Shown here piece after piece: positions 44,538-58,100 of a stretch of 64,000 bases of DNA; the stretch's first letter is position 1, and each line of letters begins with the position of its first letter. The DNA is taken from positions 3,601,001 through 3,665,000 of the forward strand of contig NC_060022.1 of assembly GCF_021134715.1 (NCBI RefSeq). The letters run 5' to 3'. This stretch comes from Daphnia pulex. Lineage: Eukaryota > Arthropoda > Branchiopoda > Diplostraca > Daphniidae. The notes beneath the pieces were generated by a model that had not been told where the DNA came from, did not search any database, and saw only the letters and a list, made by a program, of their open reading frames with translations. The position numbers and the translations under genes are program-made.

Positions 44538-46806
44538 CAAGTGAAGAATTCATGGACTGCGAGATTATACTAAGTGCACACGTTGGAAATAAGGAACTGC
44601 TCGAAGGGAAAAAATACAGAAAAGTGTAACGACCAGCGTATTATTATGGACTTTATTTTTTCGCCAAAAATCAACTCCCGTTATGATTTAAAAATAGTGT
44701 TGTCACGCTTCATTGCTATTCCAAATGTGAAACCCTAAAGCCGTTATAGCTGCTCTGAACGGCTTGATTATAGGGAAACTAAAGCGGGGCAAGAAACTTA
44801 ATAATTATGGACTCGAAGTAAATTGTCAATCGTGTGACCAATACCGTACACAAATTAGGATGCGGTGGTTTTCGGCATTGACAGTGGTGACTTTTAACCG
44901 CATTTTCCTGGTACATTCTCACGGTAAACTGCCATTTGCGGTCAAATTTGATCAAGCCAATTTTCCTGTTATACTAATATTCCGGACAACTTGTTTTGCA
45001 TTCAACACTATTCTCACGATAGGTTTTTTTTTTTTCGAGGGGGCCTGTGAAATAATTTTATTGAGCAAATAAGATTGCTCTTTTAGCGCTTTCTTGTGGT
45101 TTTTTATTTTTTAAATCGGTTCAGAAAACATTTTACTGCTGTCTGAATGAGCATTTATTGTTTGGTTGAATCTGTTTCCAACATATCGATATTGGCTTGA
45201 AATGTCGATCTGACAACTCAATAGGTCAATAACATATGCGAAGTAAAGGAAAGCGGACAATAAACTACTAACACGGGCATGTGAGCGATTGACACCCAAC
45301 AGTTATCAAAACATCAATAATGTTTTGACACATTTTCCGTGTTGCAAATTGTCAGTTGCGGACGGAATTCGAATAAATCAAGTTCCTTCGCTTCTTTCCT
45401 GGTTATTCATCATAGAGAACATTGCCGTGAAGCTATTAAAAACAAATTTTGTTGAACTCATTTGCGAGTTGCGAGTTGCGAGTTACCGCAAACCAACGGA
45501 AGAGTCACCGGAAACGTTGTCCTCCGGTAGCACAAGATGGCGTTTCTAGTCCAATTCCGGTTCGTATTACACAAAAATTGATTGGTGCCCTTTCTAATAG
45601 ACTGGCGGGTGTCCGAGATCCGGTTACCCTAGAGACCGGATCTATTCATTAGTGCCCCAAGACTATATAGCAAAGAACCTTTTTGTTCATATGAAAAATC
45701 AAATGATATAGTTGCGTACATTCAAACTAACGTGTATATTTTGACGTTGATGACAAACAACTACACAACTTGTTAGCGATTCCATATTACTCGATAGGTT
45801 GTACAAGTCTGGAAGACATCCGATTGATATGGTATTAGGAGGATAATATAGAAGTAAAAAGGGGCAGGAACAAAACATCTCAAAGCGCACAAATTGGAAG
45901 ACATTTGGAAAGTTAGAGCTCATCGCCTCATAGCGATTTGATATGCTGTGAGTTTGAAATCTTTGTCGACAGTTTTCTTACAACCGGTTAGACTTGATTA
46001 GTTAACTGTGATGGCCGACGACTAAAAGAAGAAGATTATACAGAGAAAACGGAGAGAGATAGAAAGAGAGATCGCGACAGTTTGTCTGGAAGACGTTGGA
46101 TTCTTATCTCATTCAAAAAAACATTATTATTTTTCTTTTTCAGTACAAAATGCTAATGGAATTTTTAATTTGAAATGCCGAAATCATCAACTATTCGAAC
46201 GCACTCTTTCTGTCAACGGGGGCAGAACACGTGAAGCGGAATGGGGACATATCTCGCCGACCTTATCACACAAATTATTTTTATTTTATTTTATTTTTGT
46301 AGTTGGAACTGATATGACGACCGCATTAGAAAAGATATCGGCCTGAATAATAACAAATACGAGGATTTAAAAAAGGTTTAAACAATCAAAGGAATGGGGT
46401 TCAACATTTAGCCGTGTGGCCCGCCAACATTTGTCAATGAAGTAAAATGTTTTTGTCGATTTTAGCTTTTTTCATTACAGGAGAAACAAAATGAAATGAA
46501 CTGAATTCCCTAGTATTTAATTGAAGGTAACTCTTGAGTTTGGAAGACTTGGTTACGATATATCCTTTTTTCAGTTTGCAAAATAAAACATCAAAGCGAC
46601 ACACACGTTTTTTTTTTCTCTCTCTTATCGATGGAAGTGAAACCTATTCAACTATTCATGACTAAAAGGTATAACTCTATGTCTAAAACACATTATTTCT
46701 TGGAAGACTTGGGTTCACATGTTCATTAATTGTTTGTTTGTTTGTTTAGCTTGGAAGACAATGGAGTGAACACAACTCAGAGCTCTCTGTTGTTGTTTTT
46801 TCCCTT
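44538..46806. other. intergenic, no gene seen
   Basis: No exon supported. A short triple of GCGAGTT at 45465-45486 is the only local repeat noticed. This lies between two genes transcribed toward each other. Confidence 0.5.
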
Positions 46807-48585
46807 TTAAAAGGGCAAGCCGATTTGGAATTTCTCGACCAGGGCCCGGAACGAGTAGTAGATGCCAATGACGCCGAAGAGGACGCCCAGGAAGATGACG
46901 AAGCAATCGTAGGCGACGGTGCCCCAATCCAAAGTGGGTCCCTTCAATTTGAGGTGGAAATAGCACGGCCAGATGAAGGAGAGCATGGTGCCCGTGAAGC
47001 TGCCGATGAAGCCCATCAGGATGGCGAAGTGCGGGATGGAAATGGCCATGACGACCGTGAAGACGACCAGGGCGACGCGCAGGGCCAAGCCCCAGACTTT
47101 CAGCTCGCCGTCGAGCGACCACATGCGAGGGAAAGTCGTTTCTGGACGTCCTTTGAAGAAGGCTCTCTCTAGCAGATCCAGTGCGGCGTAATAAGGCAGA
47201 GGGTACGACAGCAACGCCTGCATTGCAACACACACACACAACCGGGCCAGTATGAATAGAATCCAATCAAGAGATTACTCAAAGTCAAAGTTGGCCCAGC
47301 AGACAGCTGTGCTTCAGCCCTATAGCGACTTTACTCTCTGTCTCGACTCACTTTCAATTTGAATTGGGCCGGAATCCGTCTAGATCCCATCAGTCGAAAC
47401 TCTTAATTATATATTTTTTTCTTCAATTAATTAACAATCCTATTAAAACATCTTTAGACGTGACAAAAATGATGTGGATAGGCTCACCTTGGCGACAAAA
47501 ATGAAGTTGACGACGCCCTTGAAGCCTTGCGTGGGCAAATTGTTGGTGATGACCTCCTTGGTGTCTGCCTGCCAGGTGAGAAATCCGACGTAGCCGAAGA
47601 GCGATTTGAAGACGGCGGCGGCTATGTGACTCCAGTTGAGCATGCAGTGGAACTTTGACGGGTCTCTCATGTTGCCCTCGAGAGCCGGCAGGAAGATTTG
47701 CGACGTGTAGCTGAAGACGATGATGCCCAGGGAAATGGGGAACGTGACGATGTTGATGCGCAGGGAGACTTCGGACCATCCCCAGGTGGCGGCCTGCAGG
47801 AGGCAGTAGCCCATGATCATGACGTTGATGACCACGTGAGCCATCGTGCACCAGAAGCTGAGCGTCGAGACGTGGTGCAGATTCTTGAGGAAGGAGCACG
47901 GTAGCAGGAGGATCCCGCAGATCATCATCCAGGATCGGGTGTCGATGGCGCCGTCCGGGAAGGTGCCCACCATCAGATCGCCGCACAGGACCACGTAGAG
48001 GATGCAGGTCATGAGCAGCTCGATCATCTGGGCCGTGTTGACGATCCTGGCGCCCACCCGCCGGCCGAAGCATTCCTCGGCGATGGAGACGTAAGTGTCG
48101 CGCACCCGCACCAGCTGGCCCTCCTCGTTGGTGACGTAGAGGCAGTCGACCAGGATCTTGCCCGTGTAGCAGCAGATGTAGGCCACGCCGATCATGGCCG
48201 TGATGGCCCAGTAGCCGCCGTGCAGGACGGCGTACGGCAGCGAGACGACGAACATGCCCTGGATGGCGTTGGTCACGTTCCATCCGGCCTGCCACTCTGA
48301 GATCTTGTGCCTGGAGCTGCCAAATTCGCCTCCGCCGCAGCTCTCGTCGTCGCCGCCGATCGAGTCGACCCGCTGGAAATTGCCCTCCGCTCCGTTGTTC
48401 TGCAGAGTCGACAGCTCCGTGTCGTTGGGCTTCCGCCCGAATTTGGCAAAGTGGAGCTGCTCATCCGGCTGGCTGTTGAGGCAAGAATCCGGCAGAGCCG
48501 ATCGCACTGATGTCCAGGCGGCTCCTAAAGACGCTCCGATGGGCGGAACGGCCATATTTAACCGGCTGAAGAATTGCGAGGCCAT
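46807..48585 (-). CDS. VGAT: vesicular GABA/glycine transporter (SLC32A1/unc-47 family)
   Basis: Loads GABA into synaptic vesicles in exchange for protons. Two exons, 47488-48585 and 46807-47217, 502 residues, the normal family length. A cytoplasmic head of about 110 residues precedes the first membrane helix, as expected. Diagnostic text: WQAGWNVTNAIQGMFVVSLP, YAVLHGGYWAI, CYTGKILVDCLY, GYVGFLTWQADTKEVITNNL, LLSYPLPYYAALDLLERAFF and the end LVEKFQIGLPF. Codon use is far richer in G/C than in neighbouring genes, and only one coding intron is present. The start ATG at 48585 is the first in a long clean frame. Confidence 0.97.
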
Positions 48586-49604
48586 TTTTCCTTCCCCCCG
48601 TCGTCTTCTTCTTCTTCCCGCCCGCTTTCACGTTCCCCCTCCCACCCACTCCCGCTACGTCTCTCTATACGTTTCTCCTCTCTCTCTCTCTTTCTTTCTC
48701 TCCCGCTCGGTGCTGATGCTCGCCCTGGATGGATGGATCGATGCAACGCAATCTTTCCCCCCCTTTTTTTCCTTCTTTTCTAGGATCGACTATTCCAAAT
48801 GCAATTGCAATGGAGAGCACATACACGCACACACACACAAAGCCAAAACGGTCCAGCAGCACCACTGGCCGGCCAACAGACCAGCACCAACTCTTAAGAA
48901 TTGCACAATCTTCCGATTTGTCGTTGCTGTGTAACGCGTATATGTGCTCTCCGATGGAATGAAATTGGTTCGGGACAATTTAAAAAGGAATGCGAGAATT
49001 ACAGAGAGAAAGAGAGAGAGAGAGTGACTCGAAAAGAGATGGGCAGCTGGGAGACCCAAAGAGAGGGGTGGGAGATGGTGCGACGTGTGTGACGGGGGTT
49101 GAGTCAAATCAAAGTGAAACTGACGTCAAGAACATGATGCGGCCGCTTGTGGCTAGAGCAAACCCTACACTGCGCGATGAGGCTCTCGTCCGACTTCCGG
49201 CCCGTGTAACCGATATTGAGCGGTCCGTGCGCTCTCGAGATCTCCCCCCCCCCCCCCCCCCCCCCCCCCCCACGTCAGCTCCTATTCCGGCTTGCCAGGA
49301 CTGGCTGCTTTTGCGGGACTCCCGACAGCACGGACATGCGCAGCAGACGGATGCTGTGCAGCCGGTCCGATAGAGTTTCGAGGAGCTCAGGAGCAGCAGC
49401 AGACGAGTTGCTGATTGTTTGTTTTTTTCTTCTTCTTCGGCTCCTTGTGTGTATAAGGAGAACGGCTCCTTACGTTTATCCATGTCTCTATACATTTCCC
49501 CCCCTCCATCCACCTCCTTTCGTCTCTCTCCATCTTCTTCTGCTGCCGTTAGCAGAAGGGGCGGCTAGGCTATAACATGAGCGGGATTGATTGGCTCAGC
49601 GGCG
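48586..49604. other. VGAT upstream region, low-complexity
   Basis: Pyrimidine-rich and GAGA-rich tracts (48665-48705, 49000-49025) and a C run. Several long open frames on both strands arise from this simple sequence and have no protein character. Confidence 0.55.
49244..49271. repeat. homopolymer run of 28 C
   Basis: Twenty-eight consecutive C on the plus strand, hence G28 on the VGAT coding strand, 659 bases upstream of its ATG. It can form G-quadruplex structures. The exact length may be affected by sequencing. Confidence 0.9.
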
Positions 49605-49615
49605 TATATATAAGG
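49605..49615 (+). promoter_or_regulatory. TATA box candidate on the plus strand
   Basis: TATATATAAGG is followed by a purine-rich leader. No protein gene is seen directly after it, so it may drive a non-coding transcript or a 5' exon of a gene further right. Confidence 0.3.
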
Positions 49616-52253
49616 AGCAGTAGGGAGGGGGAGGGGGAAGGATCTTCGATCGGTTCCCGAATCTCTCGGGTGAGGAAGAACGACAAAGGGATGGAGGGAA
49701 GAGAAGCTTGTTCACCCAAGAAAGGGGGAGAGAAAGGCAAAGAAAAACAAACTAAAGAAGAAGGAAGGAAACGGGAGAAAATGGAAAATCTATGCTGCTG
49801 CTACTGCTGCTGGTTGAAGAAGAAGAGGAAGCAGAAGAGAGTGGTACCGACTTTGATAAGGCTCAACAAAAGCTTGTTTTGCGCTTTCCCCCCCTCTTCT
49901 TTTGATATGTGCGACAGTCGAGCACCAGAGTCTGTTTATTCATCATCAAACCGACGACGAGTGAGTGCGTGAAAATGAGAAGGAAACGACCATCAAGATT
50001 ACGCCAGTGCCTTTTGTTGATTCGCCCTATTCAAACTTTGGTCTATATGTTTTTTTTTTTTTGCGGATTCAAACCCTCCACACACGGGATACATGTAGCC
50101 CTTTCATGGCGAAACAGATTTTTGATTATTATTTATATATGCTTCCTCCAAGTGTTAACATCGCCATCAATCCATCAGTATCACGTATACACACATAATA
50201 GTCTTTGGGGTCTATCTGGATTTAGGCTTTCTGATCCGCCCGAAAATTTATCGTGGCATCAGTAATGACGTTCATGCCAATGAGCTCTTGTTCTACTTTG
50301 AAGTATTATCGACCCAGTGCCGATTTTCTAGCCAAATGTTTGTTTATTTTTTAAACAAATGTGCTCGATTATTAGCCGTTTCTTTATTAAAATGAAATGT
50401 CAAATGCCAGCTATGATCCGATTGAACTGGAATAATATACCAACTCGGGAGGGATTTCGTCAGAGCTCCAGGCCTCGGGATCACTGACCCACGTGAAAGT
50501 TGCGCTCTACTTTATTTGAATTTTTTTCTCAAATAGAGTCTAATGTGCTTTCAGACTACGTCAATCAAATTTTTTTTTTTTTTTTTTTAGATTTGGTAGA
50601 CACTGGCGGGCGCTGGCGGTTATCTGGCTTAAATCGCTGGTTATTAATTAGCAAGCATATACTCTTGTACATTTGCATAATCACAATATCTTCAAGTGTA
50701 TGTGCGTAATTATATCTTTTCTCTTTTTATTCGGGGATCCTATTAAGTCAGCTTGGAAACTTTAAATCTTCCTCCTGTCAATTCCTTCTTGTCAGACCAG
50801 TCTTGTTTTCTCCATTTAGATTTACGCCATAAACAAAAAAAAGGATCTCGCGCGGCTTTCTCCCATTTCACTGCTGGCATATACCAGCCATAAAAAGCCT
50901 TTTCTTTATATTTATTCTATTTGAAAAACTTTGATAAAAATAAAGTTATGCATCATTTTCAAAGAGCTTTAAATTACCCAACTTATTACGCATTTGCCAA
51001 GTTAAAGTTCATCATTTAAATGAATTCACAGAAAGTAGAAACGTTTTAGAAATGATGTGCGGATCTAATGGCGGCGAAATGAGGTATTAATGTATCAACA
51101 CGAACCCACAATACGTCCTACTCTTTAACAAGACCATTTATCACGCTTTCTTCTTCTTTGTACGTACTGCGCACTGACGCTAACTAGGTTAAGCAACTCG
51201 GTATTCACGGCTGTTTTTACGGATGAGAGGGACGCTCGGGTTGCTTGACCGCATTAAGTAAAGTGCGCTGGTATAACAGGCTACCGCACAACCGAGTGTA
51301 AACGACACTTTGATGAGGAAATTACTTGTCAACGCGCAAAACCCACCTCTGCAGCTGTTGTCGATTGTTCGGTGAACATAAAGGTCTATAAAAAAACGAC
51401 AGAGAAACACGTTGAGATATGTGAATGAAGCGAAACAGGAGGACGGATGCCTTCTGTCTAAAACGTACATTTCAAGTGGCTTTCGTGAATCGTATAGCGT
51501 GATGGAATTCGCCAGGAAATATTTAATAATCAAACAGTTGTTGTTCCATAAGTTGATAAAACTCGTCTTCTCAGTTATTGCGGGCTCTGACGCACAAAGG
51601 GGAGATTGATATGATTGGTTAAAACATGTGAAACTATTTCGTCTCTATTGCGTTCTGTTTGTTTTGCTATCGATCTGCAGGGCAACTGCATATAATATGG
51701 CAAGTTCGCCACAAAGAAAACCGCTTACTTAGACGTGTTCATATTGCTTTTATTGTAAAAAGAAAAGCTCTCAAAAACAAATAGAAGACATCTTCGTTAT
51801 TTATTACATTTTTTTTTTCAGATTTCCATAATATTACTTTCACGTGCACGACTTTCTTCATGAGCATTGCAACATGTTTTTGCTTGACATCTTTTTCGAA
51901 AATCCGAGAACCCATCAGGATTCATTATAATTTTCTAGTAAGTATCGTAATAATAAGATAGAAACCCGAAGAAAATTTCTCTTTAAGCGCGTGAATTTAC
52001 ACAAACACATTTTATGGAGCAAGCTAACAATTATGAAAGCCGTGTAGGCCTTACTTAATAGGGAATATAATAGCCCTTTCACTTTCCCAGTGGTCAATGC
52101 ACCTGGGATAAAGACGATTTTTCTTGAAGTAATAATGCCGTAGTATTGAAGTAATAAAAACGAAATGTGCCATAAAGAAATTGCTTGTTAAATCCAGTAA
52201 AATAAAAATCCTAAAAAGAATAGTAATTTGAATAATGGCAACCAGCATATCAT
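49616..52253. other. intergenic, mostly empty
   Basis: Apart from the doubtful exon at 51189 nothing is supported. The 131-codon plus frame at 49577-49972 is Lys/Glu-rich simple sequence. Confidence 0.45.
51189..51384 (-). CDS. possible terminal exon with a membrane helix, unrecognised
   Basis: After a good acceptor (GTCGTTTTTTTATAG) the frame reads DLYVHRTIDNSCRGGFC, a hydrophobic segment FLIKVSFTLGCAVACYTSAL and a basic tail ending NSREYRVA. No matching upstream exon was found on the minus strand. It could be the end of a small membrane protein gene or a chance frame. Confidence 0.25.
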
Positions 52254-52274
52254 TATCGATTGAAATAATCGATA
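52254..52274 (+). promoter_or_regulatory. paired DRE-like sites in the prefoldin 4 promoter
   Basis: TATCGATT and AATCGATA lie 44-64 bases upstream of the prefoldin start codon. DREF sites of the form TATCGATA mark housekeeping promoters in insects. The first 16 bases recur at 5208. Confidence 0.5.
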
Positions 52275-52317
52275 AATAGGCGTCGTCTGCTACGTAGGGG
52301 TTGTCAAGAAAAACATC

Positions 52318-53062
52318 ATGGCCTCAGTAGCAGTTTCTAAAGATTCTCTTGAATCGGTAAGAAAATGATTTGACTTAAGAATTTATAGCTTAACGTGTTG
52401 CCAATTTCTAGTAGTTAAAGTAACTGAAATTATTTTAGGACTCTGACATTCACATTACATTGGAAGACCAACAGAAAATCAACCGGTTTGCACGACACAA
52501 TGCAAAATGGGAGGAGCTCAGGGATGATCTGAAAAATAAAAAGGTGAAATTCTTTCTATTGCATGCTTCTTTTCGTAATGTGTGTGAAGTCTTCAAAATT
52601 ATTATGTGTCATAAATGTGCTGGCAGAAATATTTTCGCATTCTGCTCATGATTCACGTTGAAACTTACAATTCTGCATTGCTACTCGTTTTCTCTATGCT
52701 TTGTTCAGGGAGATCTTCAAAACTTGGAGGATGCTTCAGATGATTTACTCTTGGTTGATGATGAATCAGCTCCAATTCCTTTCGTTGTAGGTGAAGTGTT
52801 TGTTCATTTCAACATGGAAGAGGCAAAGGTGATTTTCTTTTTTCCTCTTCTGTCAATTGTGCATCGCTGTTAAAGTACTGCTTATCGCTAATTGTTTGAC
52901 TTATCACAGGAGAAACTTGAAGAAGCAAAAGACAAAGTGAAAAAAGATATTGAAGCCATCGAAGCTGAATGCACAAACATCAAGACTTTGATGAGCGATC
53001 TGAAGACGCAATTGTACGCCAAATTCGGTAATTCTATCAACCTAGAAGCCGAAGAGGAATAA
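52318..53062 (+). CDS. Pfdn4: prefoldin subunit 4
   Basis: Beta-type subunit of the hexameric prefoldin chaperone that delivers unfolded actin and tubulin to CCT in the cytosol. Four exons: 52318-52356, 52439-52543, 52709-52828, 52910-53062, each a whole number of codons, 138 residues, the normal length. The protein shows the family's two coiled-coil arms around a beta-hairpin core: ITLEDQQKINRFARHNAKWE, LEDASDDLLLVDDES, IPFVVGEVFVHF and the C-terminal arm ending INLEAEEE. A short 5' leader and DRE-like sites suit a housekeeping gene. Confidence 0.96.
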
Positions 53063-55020
53063 AGAAAACGTCCAAAATGCTTTCTCCACTATAATAATGA
53101 AGAACAATACAAAAAAGAAAAAAACAGTCTTTGATAGCACTGACAGAAACAAATTGTCTCTCAAGCCACAAAGAGAAAAGTAAACAACAAAGCTAAAGAA
53201 AGTATTTTTAGCTAGTTTCCCTAACACTAAAAATATCTGCGAAGAAAATGTAACGCTTGACTTGCACCTCCGCAACGACGCCTCTGCATCTGGCTACCAC
53301 TCGGTACCTCTTTAGTTTCGTAGAGGCCATTCACCGGACGGTTTTCCAGCCTTTCTCTCTCAGTCTCGAGCTCCACGACCTCGTAAAATAATCGATTGTT
53401 ATTGCTTATGTATTCGTCCGTGTTAACCTCATTTGGACACGACCTGCAGAGAGGACTATCGTTGATACTACCCAATAGGTTCAGAAGAATACCAATCGGA
53501 AATTGTCACTTGACTGACCCAGTGACTTAGTTTTCTCGGCTGTCCATCACATGGCCGGTTTTTCATCATCCGGATCGTGCACGTTCATAAAGTCCTCCCT
53601 TCCCGTTATTGTGCTCATTACATCCGTTCGACGGTGGGTTTGCGAAGCTTGTCACGTCATGACCGTGCCGCCGCTCACTTTTCCCCTGGTCGAGAGGAAA
53701 ACCCGCATCGTCCCCCCTCCGGCTGCAGATGGTAGACACGAAGTTTTTAAGCAAACAAACAAAAGAAACGAATGAATCTACAGGACAGGACGGAATATTC
53801 CTCTGCTTCTAAAAGCAATTGAAGAAAAAAGAATGAGAAGGAAAAACTTGTAACTAGGCCAAGGTTCGTTGGTACACGTTTTTGTTATAAGCTATTTTCA
53901 ACTTGGGAATCATGAGAAACTTTTAGGGTACCTTCACGTTATTTCAAAAAGAGGGGGGGGGAACGACGATGCGTATGGCACTTTTGCGTTCACTTTCTTT
54001 CTTCTAGAGTTAAAAAAAAGAAGAGCCCCCAGATGCCTTTATTGCTTTGTTTTCCGAGCTGCGATGTACACAACAGACAGGAAAAGGTGTGGATACTCTA
54101 CACCATATCTCTCATCTTTCTGTCATCATCTCCAAGGGTAAGTGAAGTGTTTTTAATTTCAGAGAAATAGCACACCACTTGGCCGATTTATATTTCCATC
54201 ACACAATCGAGGCTGCTGGGTATTTTTCCAAGAGGGAGTATGATTGGTGTTGTGTAAGTTTCTTGTGTGTCAAAGGACTTGAAAAAAAGAAATAACAAGG
54301 TGGCAACGCTTGACACCGATACGTGCTGGCCATGACTTGCCTCCTACATGTACGACGTCCGAGCGGTTGTTGGCTTCAAACAAAAACAAGGACACGTGTT
54401 GCCAGTAAAACGAAACTTGTATTTTTGGTTGTTTGTATTTTCTTTTTTTATTTAATAAATTTTTGTTTACAGTTTTATTGTAGAAGGAAAACCCGACAAA
54501 TAATTGGCAAAGTATCGAATTTGGGGAAATATTCAACGGAATCACCGCATGTTGGAAAAGGTTCGAATGGTACACTGGTCGCGGATCATCAGGTGGTTCG
54601 ATGAACTCGAGCGAAAAAAACAAAAAGACATCGAGTTGTGTTGCGGAAGAAATGGGAAACGATCGAGGAAAAACGAGCGCATGGCAAAATTGAATACCAG
54701 TTCACCTCGGCTATATTTTTTGGAGCGGAATAAAACACCCGTAGTGGCGGGACGTTTTTTTTTTTATCTTTTTGGGGTGGACCAACAAATTGAGAAACTG
54801 GACAGTATCCGGCGAAGATGGGTTTTCCATTTTTGAATTTCTACATTCTCACCGCGTATTGGCACTTCTTACACGAGCTACTTCTTTCTCTATTCCACTT
54901 TTTAAATTTAATTTTCTTTCCTCTTCTTTTTTTTTTCACCCGGCTCATTTTTAGGGGAAAAGTTAATACTACTCTAGCTCCGCCCCCCTTTCGCCTCCTC
55001 CCTTCTCGTCTGAGGCAACC
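53063..55020. other. intergenic, mostly empty
   Basis: Apart from a doubtful minus-strand frame at 53227-53475 (contains PLCRSCPNEVNTDEYISNNN and ELETERERLENRPVNGLYET, protein-like but without splice context or a family), nothing is supported. Confidence 0.4.
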
Positions 55021-55028
55021 TATTTAAG
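55021..55028 (+). promoter_or_regulatory. TATA-like box of the type II membrane protein gene
   Basis: TATTTAAG at 55021, 131 bases before the start codon, in a G/C-rich promoter context. Confidence 0.5.
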
Positions 55029-55151
55029 CTCGGCTGGTTGTTGGCTGCCACTTCACAAACTTCCAGGCAACTGGAGTTTCAAGCCGCTCTTCATTCTTTC
55101 TCCCATTTTTCTCTTTTTTCGTTAACAAAGAAACAATTGAACATTTCACAA

Positions 55152-58100
55152 ATGATCGTCTCTACGATCTCCGAGAAGGTGGATAAGTCGGACGTTGAAT
55201 CCATCTCGTCCGAAACTATCAAAGATGAGTCCGGTTTGAGTTTGTCACGAGCCTATTCCGTCACTTCGGAGCCACCCGTGAGTATTCCACTTCATTATAT
55301 ACCTCGTAACGAATCATTTCTAATTTTATTTTCAAACAGGCGTACAAGAAGCAAACAGCTTCATCGGTCCGCATCGCCCGATTGATCGCAATCACAGTCG
55401 TGGCTGTCGCTCTCATCTTGGGCACGGCCATCGTTCTTGCCGCTTATTTGCAAACGAGACACACCAACAACAGTGCAATTCACTCGGCGGCCCCAACAGC
55501 AGCAGCCAGCTCGACCGAGACGAACGTGAGTCCTCCTTTCCTAAATATCCCTCTTTTCTCTATCTCGTGTTATCTTCTCTTTGTTCGAACGAGGGCAGGT
55601 TGGGCGATGAAAAAAGCAACGGTAGATTTCCAATGCTTTTCTTTATTTTCTTTATCTTTTTGTTCTTCCTCGCCCAATTTTTTTGTTGTACCGAAATTAT
55701 GTTTTTGCGCGTGATCGACTTCCCCTCATGTGTCAAAGTCGATTCAATGTCAAACACCCGCTAAGAGGAAGGAGGTAAAAAGACAACAACAACAACTGAA
55801 AAATAAAAAAAGGGAACAGCATCCATAACGACCGAAAAGCCTTCCGCTTGTCATGCTAATTCGATTGGAGCCGACTTCCTCTGTGACCTGTTGTTTTTGT
55901 CACCCAAAGCCGGAAATAGGATGTGATTTGTATGGAATAAGGCGAGGGGAAAAGCGGAGAGGATATCGCATACATTTATAGAAAGCTTAGGGAAATAGGG
56001 AAAATGTAACGCAAATGAGATTCTATATCATCTGGCGCTGGATGAAACTGTGCGGATCTCGAGTGTTTTTAAGTTTTGAGGTGCAATAACAACAAGTGCG
56101 CCGAGTGTTGAGAGAGAAAGAAGCAAAACAAAGAGAATAAAGAAAGAGAAGGGAGAAAGAAATGGTAACGAGTCCACACAGCTCCTTTTGATTCCTCGTT
56201 GGTCGGTCAGTAGGCCACCGGCAAATGCCCGGTGCTGGATGCGGACAAAGGAGGCCCTTTTTTTTTTACTGGGGCCAGCAGCCCCAGCAAACGAGGCTTA
56301 GGAGAGGGGGGAATGATGGAAAGGAAACAATAGAAGGTCCAACAACAAATCTGACTAGTCACGATGGAAGCCAATGATAAAAGATTTGGTTTCGTATTTT
56401 TAGTGTTCTCAGATTTTGACATCAATGAACTAGAAAAAGAGATTGTCCTGCCAAAATTGTGAATTAAAACTGAGCAGATTTCATTCTTGATTTATTTGTT
56501 TCAAACCTGTTCTGGTCTGTCGATCAAACACTGAGACGTTTCGGCAGCCATTTTCACCTCATTTCCCCTTGGCTTTTTGGTTATTCCCATTTTCTGTGTT
56601 GGGGAACTGTATTTGAACCCAAAAGAAGTAGTAAGAAAGAAAGACAACTTTCTCTTCCGAGTTCGTTGCTCTATCCCCTGTTTGAAGAACGGGGGGGCCT
56701 TCTGCTTCGGGGCCCTTTCTCTCAACGAAAATTTCCCATCACCTGACTTGTTTTGAATTGTTTTGCTGGGCACGAAAGAGGGAGAGTCGTGGAACAGGAT
56801 GATATTCGCTTGTTGTTGTGGGTGCCAAGGCGACAACTTTCCCTTTTTGTGCGTGCATGAACATACTAATTGGTTGGGATTTTAGTATTTTACTAGTGTC
56901 ACATCTCTCGGATGCTACCGGCATCTTTAACGACATCCGCCAATATCTACATGACTATAATTACATTATGAATTTAAAAAAAAAAAACTGATGGAATCAA
57001 ATTCTGAAGTTTTATTTATTCCTTTTTTTGCGCGGACGTGATTTGCGTGAGTAGAAATCAAGTTTTTTTTGTTTTGTTTGTTTCGTCGCGTGATTGTTAT
57101 TATTAAGAATTTGTTTCTTCCCGGATTAGTGATAATAATTAGTACCGCGTCCTGGTTTCGCACTGCAAGCGATGCATCACATTTTTTTCCTCCTTTCTCG
57201 TGTTTGTTGTTTTCTTTTCTATTGAGGATAGGCGAATTGAGTGTAGAGAGAAAATGTTTTCACGCACGAGGGAACTCTCCGGATGACGCCATCCGTACCA
57301 GCGCGCAATTCATTTTCTTTCCAGTTTTTCTTTTTTCTTTATTGGTTTGTTTCTTTTTGGGGTTGCGTTTCCTGACCATTTCGCAAGTGGATGGGTGTTA
57401 ACCGAGTTCGTCGACACTTGGCCGTCTGCTATTTGTTGGAAGAGAAAGTTGACGATTGCAAAAGAACGAACGAAACAACAACATCTTCTCTCTTTAGAAA
57501 ATTCCCATTTGGTTACGAGTTTTTGAAGCAAATAGGAGGTTCTCTTCTTTCATCATTTGTGCCGAATGTTTTCATCCGTCCATGTGTGTCACTGGGCGAT
57601 CAACATGCGCAACTGGGTCGATGCCCTTCCATTTACTTCGTTTTCGAATGTCATCAGCTCTTTTCAATACAAAACCGGTAGCCCGTTTCGTAATTAGGAT
57701 ATCCTCCCCGTGATGGTTCTAAAAATCCAAATGATAAATGTCTACTTTAGAAACTCTGGGTGTAGCCCCTCTTCTTTTTATTGGGTTAAGCACATGTGCC
57801 ACTACGTTTGAAAATGTTAACCCCTTTTTTTTTTCGTTTGATTTATAGAAGGCGGCCACTGTCGCTCTACCTTCGGCTTTAACGGGCGATGCTCCCAGCA
57901 CAAGTGGAGCCAATGAGGTCTCTTCATCCGAGTCTTCGGCCGAGGTCGCCAACGAAGAAAAAGATCACCGGCGCCTAGACACGGACGGTGACTTGCTGGA
58001 GGAATTTCTGGAGAATGAGGGCAAGATCCTCCGTTTGCCCACTGGCAGTGATCTCGATGTCGATATTGACGAACTCACCAAGGTAAATCTATAAATAAAT

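Noticed and set aside
48254-49513. Frames of up to 226 codons in both directions around the VGAT start
   Set aside because: They are antisense to the VGAT first exon or run over CT/GA simple sequence.
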